From: an uncultured Alphaproteobacteria bacterium
Lineage (GTDB): Bacteria; Pseudomonadota; Alphaproteobacteria; CAAGCB01; CAG-977
Assembly: GCA_934277945.1 (NCBI GenBank)
Contig: CAKQWA010000006.1
Location: forward strand, 1-64,000
Length of the DNA: 64,000 nt
Direction: 5' to 3'
Below the pieces are notes generated by a model. That model was given only the letters and a program-made list of their open reading frames with translations. It had not been told where the DNA came from and ran no database searches. Of this stretch, positions 7,717-17,470 are shown piece after piece; position 1 is the first letter of the stretch, and every line of letters begins with the position of its first letter. The translations under genes and the position numbers were made by a program.

Positions 7717-9911
7717 TTTTTGCGCTTTTTCTTTGTGACGACCGTCTTTTTGGGCGCATTTCCGCCGTCAATGGCGATTTTGCACGCATCGGCGGGCACG
7801 GGGGATTTCAGCATCTCGCGCGCGGAGTTTTTGCCGGAAAACAGATACGCCAACCCGACCGAAACCGCCTTGCCGACGGCGTCGCCCGCGTCGAAATTCA
7901 ACTGCGGATTCAGCATCGAGCCTTGAATGAACAGCGTGCCTGACAAAGCGTTCAGCATATCTTCGCCGCTCACGCCCGTAATGACGTTCATGTTCAGTTT
8001 TTCCGTCCCCAGATTCATTTCGCCGTTGATTTGCAAATCGAAGCCGTCCGCTTGCAGCGCGATTCTGCCGTCCGACTGGATTCTGCCGGATTCGACGGGC
8101 AGATTCAGCACGACGCAGTCCGATTGGATTTTCGAGCGATCCTTGTAATCGGACGACGGCGGCAAAATCAGTTTCAAATTTTCCAGCGCCGCGCTTTTAA
8201 AAACGGGCTGTTTCAGGAAAACGAAGATGTCGCCGGTCATCGACGCCATTAAATCGTGCACGCTGTTGCCCTGCGCTTTCAGATGCGTGTTAATCTGCGC
8301 TCTGCCGTCGATGACGCCGCTGTGGAAAAACAGCGCGGGCAAAGACAGATTGTCCGTTTTGACGACCAAAGAGGCTTTCGCGGGGGCTTTGGACGCGTCC
8401 AAAATCGCCTGAACGGTCACGGATTGCGCGAAATTGAAATCGGTCGTTTTGAAAATGCCGTCTTTCATGGTCGCCGAAAACGTCACGTTGCCGAAATTTG
8501 TTCCGTCCGCGCCGATGAATTTTTTAAAGTCGGCGTTTACGGACGCGTTAATCAGGTTCAGTTTTTCAAACGGCAGGTTTTCCTGCGAAAAATAAGTCTT
8601 GCGCGGCATTTTTTTCACGAAAACCATGTTTTTGCGCGCGTCGTCGTTCTGCGCCGCTTGAAGCGGGACGGACATGAAAACCTTGTCCAGAGCGAAATAA
8701 TCCGAGGTAAACGACGCTTTGACGTTTTGAACGGATTCGCGCATTGCCGAAACATCGCCGGACAGCGCGGAATCGCCGCTTTTAAAGCGGATGTCGGAAA
8801 ATTTCACCGAATTTTGCGTCATCGACAGCGTCGCGCCGGCTTCAAACGGGCTTAAAGTCACGCCACCGCGCGCCAAAACCGAAGCGTCCGCCGCGCTTGC
8901 CGCAATCAAAGCGTCCAGTTGGGCTTCGGGCGCGAAAATGTTGCCGACGCTTCCCGCCGCCTGAATCAGCACGGTTTCCGGCGTTCCCCACGCGATTGAA
9001 AATTCCGGCACGCTCAACGAATCCAATCCGCCGCCCAGAGCCGCCGTGACGGTCAAATCGTCCAAAGCGGGCATATCGACGTCGAACAAAGCGGCGATTT
9101 GGCTCAACTGCGTCGCTTTGACGTTGACAAAAGCCTGCACCATCGCCTTGCCGAACAAATCGCGGATTTTGCCGTCGACGCTCGCCGTCGCGCCGAAGCC
9201 CGTCAAATCCATTGAAAAATCGTTATCCTTGTCGGCGGACAGCAGATCGGCGATCGCTTGCGTTTGCGCCGTCGCCGAGATTGTTTTGCCGACAATCTGC
9301 ACCGCCGCGTCGATTTGGGTTTTGCCTTCCGTTTCGCCGAAGCCGATGTGATTGAAAAACACCTGATACATTTCGCCCGTGCGCTTGTTGACGTAGGACA
9401 AGCCGACGTTAGCGATGCCGACGTTTTTAACGCGGATGTTCTTCACGGCGTTTTCCTCGCCGTCGACTTTTTCCTGCCGCGTTTCAGACGGCGCGGGTGC
9501 GGCGGCGGTTGCGGCTTCGTTTTTCGCGGAAAAATCCCAGTTTTTCTTTCCCTGTTCGTCCGCGTACAAATTCAGCGTCAGCCCGTCCAGCGAGAAACTT
9601 TCGACCGTCAAACGCTTGTTGAGCAAATCCCACAGTTTGACGCTCATGTCGATTCTGTCGGCGTACGCCAGATACGGATCGTCCGCGCCGTCGGGATTGC
9701 TTAAACCGATTTTGGACAGCGACACGCTGGGATGACGCCCCAAAGTCACGGCAACGTCGCCGTCAACGGTCAGCGCGCGCCCCGTTCTTTCTTGAACTTT
9801 TTGAATTATGTAGGGTTTGACGAACGACGCGTCGAACGATTTGTAAAAAACGAACAGACCGGCGGCGGCGCACACAACGACGCCCGCGCAGGCAAGAAGA
9901 AACTTTTTCAC
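7713..9911 (-). CDS. asmA: AsmA-family envelope protein
   Basis: A 732-residue AsmA-like protein. Residues 4-23 form one N-terminal membrane anchor, followed by VKPYIIQKVQERTGRALTVDG, typical of the family. The rest is a long beta-rich periplasmic region ending in an AsmA C-terminal domain (GRIALQADGFDLQINGEMNLG). The tail is lysine- and arginine-rich. AsmA-like proteins are thought to move phospholipids between membranes and affect outer-membrane assembly. It is linked by four-base overlaps to the pseudouridine synthase upstream and ATP12 downstream. Confidence 0.86.
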   Translation of the reverse strand: MKKFLLACAGVVVCAAAGLFVFYKSFDASFVKPYIIQKVQERTGRALTVDGDVAVTLGRHPSVSLSKIGLSNPDGADDPYLAYADRIDMSVKLWDLLNKRLTVESFSLDGLTLNLYADEQGKKNWDFSAKNEAATAAAPAPSETRQEKVDGEENAVKNIRVKNVGIANVGLSYVNKRTGEMYQVFFNHIGFGETEGKTQIDAAVQIVGKTISATAQTQAIADLLSADKDNDFSMDLTGFGATASVDGKIRDLFGKAMVQAFVNVKATQLSQIAALFDVDMPALDDLTVTAALGGGLDSLSVPEFSIAWGTPETVLIQAAGSVGNIFAPEAQLDALIAASAADASVLARGGVTLSPFEAGATLSMTQNSVKFSDIRFKSGDSALSGDVSAMRESVQNVKASFTSDYFALDKVFMSVPLQAAQNDDARKNMVFVKKMPRKTYFSQENLPFEKLNLINASVNADFKKFIGADGTNFGNVTFSATMKDGIFKTTDFNFAQSVTVQAILDASKAPAKASLVVKTDNLSLPALFFHSGVIDGRAQINTHLKAQGNSVHDLMASMTGDIFVFLKQPVFKSAALENLKLILPPSSDYKDRSKIQSDCVVLNLPVESGRIQSDGRIALQADGFDLQINGEMNLGTEKLNMNVITGVSGEDMLNALSGTLFIQGSMLNPQLNFDAGDAVGKAVSVGLAYLFSGKNSAREMLKSPVPADACKIAIDGGNAPKKTVVTKKKRKK

Positions 9912-10915
9912 GAAATCACCTCCATAAATTCTTTAAACGGATGTTTTTTCATCTTATACGAAAAACCGAGAAAATCAAAGTCCTGCACCATTTTTTCGTT
10001 CAAAGGCGCGCAAATTTCAAACATTTTGCCCGACGGATGCGGGAATCTGACGGCGTAAGCGTGCAAATGCAGGCTTTTGCCGTTCGGCAGCCAGTCGGAT
10101 TTCACGTCTTTCGCGTATTTGGAATCGCCCAGAATCGCGTGTCCCATATACGCGCAATGCACGCGCAACTGATGCGTGCGGCCCGTCAAAGGCATCAGTT
10201 CCAGCCAAGCGGCTTTGCCGTAAACGGTGTCTGCGACGCGGTACAGCGTGACGGCGCGCTTGCCGTTTTTGTTATCGACGACGACGGATTCGCCGCCGTT
10301 TTCGCCCGACACTTTCAGCAGTTTCGCGTCGATTTTGCCTTCCTGCATTTCCGGATTGCCGTCCACCAGCGCCCAATAGACTTTTTTTGCCAGCCCTTTG
10401 GCGAAAGCGTCCGCCAGTTTCGCGGCGGCGGCGGGCGTGCGCGCCAGAACCAGCGCGCCGCTTGTTTCCTTATCCAAACGATGCACCAAACGGGGATTTT
10501 CCGGCTTTTCAAAGCGCAAAGCGGACAACAGCCCGTCCAAATGGCGCGTCTGCCCCGTGCCGCCCTGCACCGCCAGTCCCGCGGGTTTGTTAATGACGAT
10601 AATCTGATCGTCCTTGTGCAGAACCAGCGAGCGCACGAAAGCGGCGTCCTCGTCCGACACGACGGCGGCGGCGCGGCGTTCGGCGGCGTTTTTCATGACC
10701 GATCCCTTGTCGGCAAGCGGCGGCACGCGCACGGTCTGTCCCGCTTCGACGTGAAAAGAGGCTTCGACTTTCTTGTTGTCGACTTTAATCTGCTTGGAGC
10801 GCAGAAGTTTTTGAATCTGCCCCTGCGTCAGTTGCGGATAGCGGCGTTTCAGCCATTTGTCCAAACGGCAGCCCTCGTCGTCGGGCGTAACGGATACAAA
10901 TTCAACGCCGCTCAT
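9908..10915 (-). CDS. RluC/RluD-type 23S rRNA pseudouridine synthase
   Basis: A 335-residue RluA-superfamily enzyme. Residues about 18-75 form an S4 RNA-binding domain (RLDKWLKRRYPQLTQGQIQ), followed by the synthase domain with catalytic D148 in the HRLDKETSG motif and the GRTHQLRVHCAYMGHAILGD motif. It isomerises uridine in RNA, most likely 23S rRNA; the S4 domain favours RluC or RluD over RluA. Its ATG lies 14 bases inside the upstream rarA gene, and its stop overlaps asmA. Confidence 0.9.
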   Translation of the reverse strand: MSGVEFVSVTPDDEGCRLDKWLKRRYPQLTQGQIQKLLRSKQIKVDNKKVEASFHVEAGQTVRVPPLADKGSVMKNAAERRAAAVVSDEDAAFVRSLVLHKDDQIIVINKPAGLAVQGGTGQTRHLDGLLSALRFEKPENPRLVHRLDKETSGALVLARTPAAAAKLADAFAKGLAKKVYWALVDGNPEMQEGKIDAKLLKVSGENGGESVVVDNKNGKRAVTLYRVADTVYGKAAWLELMPLTGRTHQLRVHCAYMGHAILGDSKYAKDVKSDWLPNGKSLHLHAYAVRFPHPSGKMFEICAPLNEKMVQDFDFLGFSYKMKKHPFKEFMEVIS

Positions 10916-12212
10916 TTTGTTTTTCCTTTCTCAATTTGTCCCAGTAAATCAATCTTTTAAGGATTTCGCGCTCAAAGCCGCGCTCCACCGGTTCGTAAAA
11001 TTTCATGCGTCCCGTTTCTTGCGGAAAATAGTTCAAGCCCGAAAAACCGTCTTTTGTGTCGGGATCATAGATATAGCCGTCGGAATAGCCTTCCTGCTTC
11101 ATCAGCTTCGTCGGCGCGTTTAAAATGCATTTCGGCGGCATTAAAGAGCCTGTTTCCCGCGCTTTTTTAAACGCGGCGTTCCACGCGCGGTACACGCCGA
11201 TCGACTTCGGCGCGGTCGCCAGATACACGACCAACTGCGCCAAAGCCAAATCGCCTTCGGGCGAACCGAGGCGTTCGTAAGCGTTCCAAGCGTTTGTCGC
11301 CTGCACCAGCGCGTTCGGGTCGGCAAGTCCGACGTCTTCGACGGCAAAGCGCGTCAGACGGCGGAAAATGTATTTCGGATCCTCGCCCGCCGCCATCATG
11401 CGCGCGACCCAATACAGCGCCGCGTCGGGATCCGATCCGCGCAGGGATTTGTGCACCGCGCTGATTAAATTGTAATGCCCGTCGCGGTCTTTGTCGTAGG
11501 AAGCGGCTCGGCGCGACACGACCTTTGCCAGCCGTTCGGCGTTCAGCGCGCCGTTCTGCAAATCGCGCTCCGGCAAATCGAACAGCACTTCCAGCATATT
11601 GCCCAGCGCGCGCCCGTCCCCGTCCGCCATGCTTTTCAGCAAAGCCCGCGCCTCGTCTGTCACGGGCAGATTTTTTCCCGTGATTTTTTCGGCTTTGGCG
11701 ATGATTTTTTCCAAAGAATCGTCGTCCAAGCGGTTCAGCACGAACACTTTGCACCGCGACAACAAAGCCGCGTTCAGCTCGAAAGACGGATTTTCCGTCG
11801 TCGCGCCGACCAGCACGACCGTGCCGTCTTCGACATACGGCAAAAAGGAATCCTGTTGAGAGCGGTTGAAGCGGTGAATTTCATCGACAAACAAAATCGT
11901 TCCCTGCCCCGACGCGCGCCGCGCTTTTGCGGAATCGAAAATCTTGCGCAAATCGGCGACGCCGGAAAAAACGGCGGAAACGGGCTCGAAATACATTCCC
12001 GCGACGTGCGCCAACAGCCGCGCGATTGACGTTTTGCCGACTCCGGGCGGTCCCCACAATATAAACGACGTGATTTTGCCCGACGCCAACATTCTGCCCA
12101 GCGGCGCGTCGGGACGCAGCAAATGATCCTGCCCGACAACCTCCTGCAAGGTTTCGGGACGCAACTTGTCGGCAAGCGGGCGCGACACCAAAGAATCAAA
12201 CAGCGTGGACAC
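10902..12212 (-). CDS. rarA: Replication-associated recombination protein RarA
   Basis: A 436-residue AAA+ ATPase of the RarA/MgsA/WRNIP1 family, which acts at stalled replication forks. Walker A is GPPGVGKT at 54-61 and Walker B is ILFVDEIH with D110-E111, followed by HRFNRSQQD and sensor GATTENPSF. The C-terminal RarA tetramerisation region is complete. It starts with GTG at 12212, preceded by GAAGG. A TGCTACAAC element about 40 bases upstream on the minus strand could be an extended -10. It heads the chain rarA, rluC-like, asmA, atp12, acyP. Confidence 0.93.
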   Translation of the reverse strand: MSTLFDSLVSRPLADKLRPETLQEVVGQDHLLRPDAPLGRMLASGKITSFILWGPPGVGKTSIARLLAHVAGMYFEPVSAVFSGVADLRKIFDSAKARRASGQGTILFVDEIHRFNRSQQDSFLPYVEDGTVVLVGATTENPSFELNAALLSRCKVFVLNRLDDDSLEKIIAKAEKITGKNLPVTDEARALLKSMADGDGRALGNMLEVLFDLPERDLQNGALNAERLAKVVSRRAASYDKDRDGHYNLISAVHKSLRGSDPDAALYWVARMMAAGEDPKYIFRRLTRFAVEDVGLADPNALVQATNAWNAYERLGSPEGDLALAQLVVYLATAPKSIGVYRAWNAAFKKARETGSLMPPKCILNAPTKLMKQEGYSDGYIYDPDTKDGFSGLNYFPQETGRMKFYEPVERGFEREILKRLIYWDKLRKEKQNERR

Positions 12213-12298
12213 GATTAAAGACCTTCAACTACTTTCCTGTCGGTTGTAGCACACTTTTGACGGGCTTTCCATCACCCTTTTGGGATTTTCGCAAAATA

Positions 12299-13015
12299 TC
12301 AGTCCCGCAAAGCCCGCGCGAACGTCACGACGCCGACGCTGACCGCTCCCGCGCGTTTGAGCGTTTTGGCACATTCGCCCGCCGTCGCGCCCGTCGTGAA
12401 CACGTCGTCGACAAGAACCGCTCTTTTGCCCTTGAAAGCGTTTGCGTCCGCCGCGAAAACGCCCTTGACGTTCTTAAATCTTTCAAAAGGCGAAAAACGC
12501 CCCTGCTTGTGCGTGTGCCGGCACCGTTTCAGCGCAAACAGGTCGACGGGCAAAGCGTGACGCTTCGCAATCGCGTTCGCCAGCAAAACCGACTGGTTGA
12601 ACCGTCTGGACAACAACCGCCAGCGGTGCAAGGGCACGGGGACAAGCACGTCCGCCTTTTCAAACAGTTTTTCGCCCGCGCGATCCATCGCGTCCGCCAT
12701 AAAGGAAACAACGTCGAATTTCGCGCCGTATTTCAGCGAGAAAATCAGCGCGCGGCTGGTTTCGTCGTATTTGAACGCGCTGTAAACGCCGTCGAAAACG
12801 GGCTTTTTCCGCACGCATTGCAGGCAAAGCCCCTCGCCCTGCATTGAATCGGGCAAAGGAACGCCGCAACAGGCGCAGACGGCGGGCGGCATGAACTGCA
12901 ATTTCGCAAAGCAGTCGGGGCAAAGCGCGCCGTTTTCCAGCACGGGCGCGGCGCACACGGGACAGACGGGCGGAAACAGCAGGGCATCCAGCGTTTTTTG
13001 CAGTCGCGAAAACAT
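12299..13015 (-). CDS. comF: ComF-family phosphoribosyltransferase-like protein
   Basis: A 238-residue ComF protein. The N-terminal third has the double zinc ribbon (CPVC, CPDC, CACC, CLQC), and the C-terminal part is a type I phosphoribosyltransferase fold with a PRPP loop, VLVDDVFTTGAT, near residue 200. ComF proteins take part in DNA uptake, where they contact DprA and PriA, although in many non-competent bacteria the role is unclear. No other competence gene is visible here. It diverges from the lipoprotein gene at 13096 across an AT-rich 80-base gap. Confidence 0.87.
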   Translation of the reverse strand: MFSRLQKTLDALLFPPVCPVCAAPVLENGALCPDCFAKLQFMPPAVCACCGVPLPDSMQGEGLCLQCVRKKPVFDGVYSAFKYDETSRALIFSLKYGAKFDVVSFMADAMDRAGEKLFEKADVLVPVPLHRWRLLSRRFNQSVLLANAIAKRHALPVDLFALKRCRHTHKQGRFSPFERFKNVKGVFAADANAFKGKRAVLVDDVFTTGATAGECAKTLKRAGAVSVGVVTFARALRD

Positions 13016-13095
13016 AAAAGTATCTGTTCAATCCGAAAAAATCTGTTATATTGACTATGATATTGTTTATTTCTTTGAATACAAGAGAGAAGATT

Positions 13096-13656
13096 ATGAA
13101 AAAAACGTCCGCCCTGTCCGGCATTTTTCTTTTGCTTGCCGCCTGCTCCTCGTTTGAATCTTACGAATACCGGAACGCAGACGCTTTGTACGTCAGTTTC
13201 ATCAAGCCGAGCGAATGGGGACGCGGCGTTTTTGAATCGCCTTTTCCGTCGTCCATGCTGTGCAAATCCGAGGGCGGCGTCGGCAAAACCCCCGCTCTTT
13301 ACGTCGAAAACATCCCCGAAAACGCGAATTTGCTGATTATGGAAATCAACAATCTGACGAATCCCGCGCTGGCGTACGACGGCGGCATGGGCTCCATCGG
13401 ATTTTATCACGAACAGGGACAGGGCGAAGCGACGCTCCTGCCCGTTTCCGGCGAAACGTTCAGACTGCCGAAATACGCGTTCCTTGAAAAACCGAACCGC
13501 GTCAACGTCAACAAACCCTACGCCTATATGCCCCCCTGCACCGTTAAAGGCGGCGAATACTCCGCGACAATCAAAGCGGTGCGGCGCACGGGCTCTTTCG
13601 ACAAACAGCGCACGGACGTTTTGGCGATCGGCACGATTTATCTGGGCGATTATTGA
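13096..13656 (+). CDS. Predicted lipoprotein, function unknown
   Basis: A 186-residue protein starting with a short basic region, a hydrophobic stretch and the lipobox LAAC (cysteine at about residue 16), so it should be lipidated and anchored in the envelope. The mature part is soluble and beta-rich by eye, without a motif I recognise. The ATG at 13096 is chosen because GAGAGAAG precedes it and the signal peptide then has normal length. It stands alone between divergent comF and a bidirectional terminator. Confidence 0.72.
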   Translation: MKKTSALSGIFLLLAACSSFESYEYRNADALYVSFIKPSEWGRGVFESPFPSSMLCKSEGGVGKTPALYVENIPENANLLIMEINNLTNPALAYDGGMGSIGFYHEQGQGEATLLPVSGETFRLPKYAFLEKPNRVNVNKPYAYMPPCTVKGGEYSATIKAVRRTGSFDKQRTDVLAIGTIYLGDY

Positions 13657-13679
13657 TTTTCCGCCCTTTTTAAAACTTG

Positions 13680-13705
13680 AAAAGCCCCGCGCAAACGGGG
13701 CTTTT
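13680..13705. terminator. Bidirectional intrinsic terminator
   Basis: AAAAGCCCCG and its complement form a 10-bp stem around CGCAAA with A and T runs at both edges. It lies between the convergent lipoprotein gene and the membrane thiol-disulfide gene and can serve both. Confidence 0.88.
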
Positions 13706-13724
13706 TCGTTAGGGACAACCGATT

Positions 13725-14978
13725 TCACGCCATCATTTCGGGGCGGAACAGCATCACCAGTCCCAAGCCCAGCAAAATCACGCCACCGATCAGTTTGCAC
13801 CAAATCATATATTTATCGCCCGCGTATTTGTTGACCGCGAACGCCGCCAGCGAAAACACGATGATATCGTCCAGCATGAAAAACAGCATATAAACGCTGA
13901 TGTAAAAATAGTGCATGAACGTCGACAGGTGCGACATGGCGAGAACGTTCGTAAAAATGGCGGGCAAAGCGGCGGAACAGACAAACTCGATGCCGTTCAC
14001 GACGACCGCCAGCAAAAACACGCCCGTCAGTGTCGCCCAAGACAGCGGCTTTTCCGCCAATTCGCGTATTCTGTCCTTGATTTTCGCGCGTCCCTCCGGC
14101 GACGTGACCTTGCACACCGCGTTGCCGTCAAAAAACGACCGCAGGCTCATCGCGCCCGAATATACGGCGATCGCCCCCAGCGCGACGGTCAGAATCCGCA
14201 TATAGCCGATAATCAGGAACAGATTGATCCACCCCGCCATCAGCGCGAAATAAAACGTCGCCGAAGCCGCCAAAAACGACCCGACAATCACTATCGTCTT
14301 GCGCTTGTCGTGCAAATCCGCAATGACGGAAATCATGAAAATCAGCACCCACATCGCGCACGGATTGAACCCGTCGACCAAGCCCAAAACGACCGCCAAA
14401 ACGGGTATGCTTTCCTGATACACGTCAATCGCGCCGAAAACGGGCAGATTCACGATGCGCGACGGCTTTTTGACCTCGCCCGTCATCAAACGCGCCAAAT
14501 CGTCCGCCGACACCTCTTTTTCCACAACGGCGCAATCCCCGCCCTCGCCAATGGCGCAGGACGCGTAACTCGCGCTTTGCGTGACTTTGCCGTCCAGCAT
14601 ATCGCGGTACGCCTTTTCGTCAAAGCCCGCCAGATAAACATCGCCCTTTTTCAAAACGGGAACGCCGACAATGCCGTTTTCTTTCACAAAAGCCAAAAAC
14701 GACTGACGGCGTTCCGCGCTCGTGGTCGACAATTCGTATCTGCCGACCTTGACGGCGGGATATTCCGCGGCGGCGGCGTCTAAAAATTCATTGGCGGCGG
14801 CGCAATGCGGACAACCGTTCGTGTAATACAGTTCATAGGCGTTTCCGTCCGCCTGAAACATTTCGGCGGGCGTTGTGAAAAAGCCGACGTAAACAAACAA
14901 AATCAAAGAAGCGACAAGCGCGGCGGCGTGAAATTTATCGTCGCGCAAATCGGCAAAAAAGTTTTTTACCCACTTCAT
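13725..14978 (-). CDS. Membrane thiol-disulfide protein: thioredoxin-like domain fused to a CcdA/DsbD-like domain
   Basis: A 417-residue protein. One N-terminal membrane helix (about 17-35) leads into a thioredoxin/glutaredoxin-like domain with C56-P-H-C59, then a multi-helix membrane domain. The membrane part has single cysteines in FNPC and EFVC, positions reminiscent of the electron-carrying pair of CcdA/DsbD. It is therefore likely to pass reducing equivalents across the inner membrane, but the partner is unknown and the domain order is the reverse of DsbD. The ATG at 14978 follows AAGGAG. It lies 38 bases downstream of atpG and may be read through from the N-ATPase operon. Confidence 0.75.
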   Translation of the reverse strand: MKWVKNFFADLRDDKFHAAALVASLILFVYVGFFTTPAEMFQADGNAYELYYTNGCPHCAAANEFLDAAAAEYPAVKVGRYELSTTSAERRQSFLAFVKENGIVGVPVLKKGDVYLAGFDEKAYRDMLDGKVTQSASYASCAIGEGGDCAVVEKEVSADDLARLMTGEVKKPSRIVNLPVFGAIDVYQESIPVLAVVLGLVDGFNPCAMWVLIFMISVIADLHDKRKTIVIVGSFLAASATFYFALMAGWINLFLIIGYMRILTVALGAIAVYSGAMSLRSFFDGNAVCKVTSPEGRAKIKDRIRELAEKPLSWATLTGVFLLAVVVNGIEFVCSAALPAIFTNVLAMSHLSTFMHYFYISVYMLFFMLDDIIVFSLAAFAVNKYAGDKYMIWCKLIGGVILLGLGLVMLFRPEMMA

Positions 14979-15016
14979 AGAGTTCTCCTTTGCCATAACA
15001 AAAGGCTAAAACGGAT

Positions 15017-15916
15017 TTATTTTTTCTTATCCTGTTTGCGCAGGGCTTCCGCGCCCGACACGACGTCCAGCAATTCGGTCGTGATGTTTTCCTGACGGAT
15101 TTGCTGATACTGCAAATTCATCTTTTCAAGGTTTTCGTCAATGTTCTTTTCCGCCGCCTGCATCGTCGTCAAACGCATATGATGCTCGGCGGACAGCGCT
15201 TCGGTAATCGACTGGCACAAATCGATCATGACGCGCTCGCGCACCAGAGCCGAATTGATTTCGGAAGCCGGCAGCGAAAACGTCGGGAAATTGTGTCCGG
15301 GCCAGTTAATTTTCTTCAAACGCTCCACCCATTCGTAACTGAACGGCATCAGTTGCAGGGAAACGGGATGGACGGTTGTGCCTTCCTTGCGGCTGTAAAA
15401 CACGAAAACGTGCGTGTAGCCTTCCTCGTCGATCAGTTCGTTGATGCGCACCAGCACGGAAGCCGCCGTGTTGCCGACGGCTTTCACGGTGTTGGAAACG
15501 GGATACGCTTCGCACATATTGTAGTCTTTGCCGTGCATCTGTCCGATGATTTGGCGTCCGACGGCGATGTAGCCGACCTTGCGCATATCAAAGCCGTCTT
15601 TTTCCAGTTTTTCTTGGGCAAAACGGAAAACTTCGCGGTTCAATTTGCCGACAAGCCCCGTGTCCGACCCGACGACGACCGCCAAAGCGCGTCTGTGTTC
15701 GGCTTTCACGACGACGGGATCGGCAATTTGAAGCGCGTCGTTTTTAAACAGCGCAATCACGCCCAGATTGACCGTGCGGCTGTATTCGCGCAACGACTTC
15801 AAAGCCGTGTCGTATTGCAAAATACTGACCGCCGACAGCGATTTCATCGTCGTGACGATGGAACGCAAATCCTGCGTCGTTTTAATGCGTTTTTGCAATC
15901 CTTCCAAACTGTCCAT
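15017..15916 (-). CDS. atpG: N-type ATPase gamma subunit
   Basis: A 299-residue gamma subunit, the central rotor stalk of the rotary ATPase. The N-terminal helix (MDSLEGLQKRIKTTQDLRSIVTTM, residues 1-24) and the C-terminal helix (MRLTTMQAAEKNIDENLEKM) form the antiparallel coiled coil inside the alpha-beta hexamer. It is the last gene of the atpDCQRBEFAG operon, 21 bases after atpA. The sequence is more divergent than usual F-type gamma in its middle part, as expected for N-ATPases. Confidence 0.92.
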   Translation of the reverse strand: MDSLEGLQKRIKTTQDLRSIVTTMKSLSAVSILQYDTALKSLREYSRTVNLGVIALFKNDALQIADPVVVKAEHRRALAVVVGSDTGLVGKLNREVFRFAQEKLEKDGFDMRKVGYIAVGRQIIGQMHGKDYNMCEAYPVSNTVKAVGNTAASVLVRINELIDEEGYTHVFVFYSRKEGTTVHPVSLQLMPFSYEWVERLKKINWPGHNFPTFSLPASEINSALVRERVMIDLCQSITEALSAEHHMRLTTMQAAEKNIDENLEKMNLQYQQIRQENITTELLDVVSGAEALRKQDKKK

Positions 15917-15937
15917 GATGCCCGTCCGTTAGAAAAG

Positions 15938-17458
15938 TTAAGCCTTGACCAGCCCCGCCTGCACAAGCGCGTCCTTAATTGTCGCGTTAATCTGCGCTTT
16001 GACTTCCGCAGACAGTTTTTCGCGCTTCAAAATGTCCTCGATCACGTCCTTGTGATGCGCTTTGAACGCTTGCACGGCGACGTCCGCCGCCTTTTCCCTG
16101 TCGGCGTCCGCCACTTTGTCGAACAGCCCCTCGGTCGTCGCGAACAAAACGGCGAACTGATCCGCCACGGGAACGGGACGGAACTGCTTTTGCTGCAACA
16201 CGGAGCGGATTGTGCGTCCGCGCCGCAACTGGCGTTCCGTTTCGGCGTCCAGATGCGAACGGAATTTCGCGAAACTTTCCAATTCCTCGAATTGCGAATA
16301 AGACAGTTTCAAAGGACCGACCAGCGCGCTGTACGCGGGCAGTTGCGCATCGCCGCCGACGCGGGAAACCGAACGCCCCGTGTCGATTGCGGGCAGGATG
16401 CCTTTTTGGAACATCGGCGAAGACAGGTAAATCTGTCCGTCCGTAATGGAAATGATGTTCGTCGGAATGTACGCCGACATATTCTGCGCTTCGGTTTCGA
16501 CAATCGGAAACGCGGTCAGCGAGCCGCCGCCGAATTCGGGGCGCAGATGCGTCGAACGTTCCAGCAGGCGCGAATGAATGTAGAAAATGTCGCCGGGGAA
16601 CGCTTCGCGTCCGGGGGAGCGGCGCAACAACAGCGACAATTCGCGGTAGGCGCGCGCGTGGCTTGTCAAATCGTCGTAAATGACCAGCACGTCGCGTCCC
16701 TTTTCCATGAAGTATTCGCCGATCGCCGTCGCGGAATACGGGGCGATGTACTGCATCCCCGCCGTTTCGTCACCCGACGCGGCGACGATGATGCAGTTTT
16801 GAAGCACCCTGTATTTGCGCAGATTGTCGACCACGCGGGCGATTGCCGTGCCGCGCTGGGCAATGGCGCAATAAATGCAGATGACGCCCGTGTCTTTCTG
16901 GTTGATGATCGTGTCGATCGCCAAAGCGGTCTTGCCGGTCTGACGGTCGCCCAAAATCAATTCGCGCTGACCTCTGCCGACGGGTGTGAACGCGTCGATC
17001 GCTTTCACGCCGGTCATCAGCGGTTCGGTCACGGGCGCGCGCGACATGATCGGATGCGCCTCGCGTTCGATTTTGCGTCTTTCGACGGTGACGATGGGAC
17101 CCTTGTTGTCCAGCGGATTGCCCAGCGGGTCGATGACGCGCCCGAGCAGACGCTCGCCGACGGGAACGTCGACAACGCGCCCCGTTCTTTCCACGCGGTC
17201 GCCGGATTTAATGCCGTCGGGATGATCCAAAAACACGACGCCGACGGAATCTTTCGCCAAAGAAAACGCCATGCCCGTCACGCCGTTCGGGAAAGACAGA
17301 AGTTCCTCCATTTGAACTTTATCCAAACGGGACACTTCCGCCGTCGTTCCCGTCACGGAAGACACGGTGCTGATTTCCCGAATGTCGATTTCGGGCGACA
17401 TCGTCTGTATTGTTTTATCCAGAGCCTTAAAGGCTTCTTGTGCCGCTTCTGTAAACAT
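15938..17458 (-). CDS. atpA: N-type ATPase alpha subunit
   Basis: A 506-residue non-catalytic alpha subunit. The P-loop GDRQTGKT lies at 170-177, and the arginine-finger region is present in GRSVSRVGGDAQLPAYS. A beta-barrel N-terminal domain precedes it and the helical C-terminal domain follows. It forms the hexamer with AtpD. It lies 12 bases after atpF; conventional F operons place atpH (delta) between these two genes and none is here. Confidence 0.94.
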   Translation of the reverse strand: MFTEAAQEAFKALDKTIQTMSPEIDIREISTVSSVTGTTAEVSRLDKVQMEELLSFPNGVTGMAFSLAKDSVGVVFLDHPDGIKSGDRVERTGRVVDVPVGERLLGRVIDPLGNPLDNKGPIVTVERRKIEREAHPIMSRAPVTEPLMTGVKAIDAFTPVGRGQRELILGDRQTGKTALAIDTIINQKDTGVICIYCAIAQRGTAIARVVDNLRKYRVLQNCIIVAASGDETAGMQYIAPYSATAIGEYFMEKGRDVLVIYDDLTSHARAYRELSLLLRRSPGREAFPGDIFYIHSRLLERSTHLRPEFGGGSLTAFPIVETEAQNMSAYIPTNIISITDGQIYLSSPMFQKGILPAIDTGRSVSRVGGDAQLPAYSALVGPLKLSYSQFEELESFAKFRSHLDAETERQLRRGRTIRSVLQQKQFRPVPVADQFAVLFATTEGLFDKVADADREKAADVAVQAFKAHHKDVIEDILKREKLSAEVKAQINATIKDALVQAGLVKA

Positions 17459-17470
17459 GACGGTTTCCTA

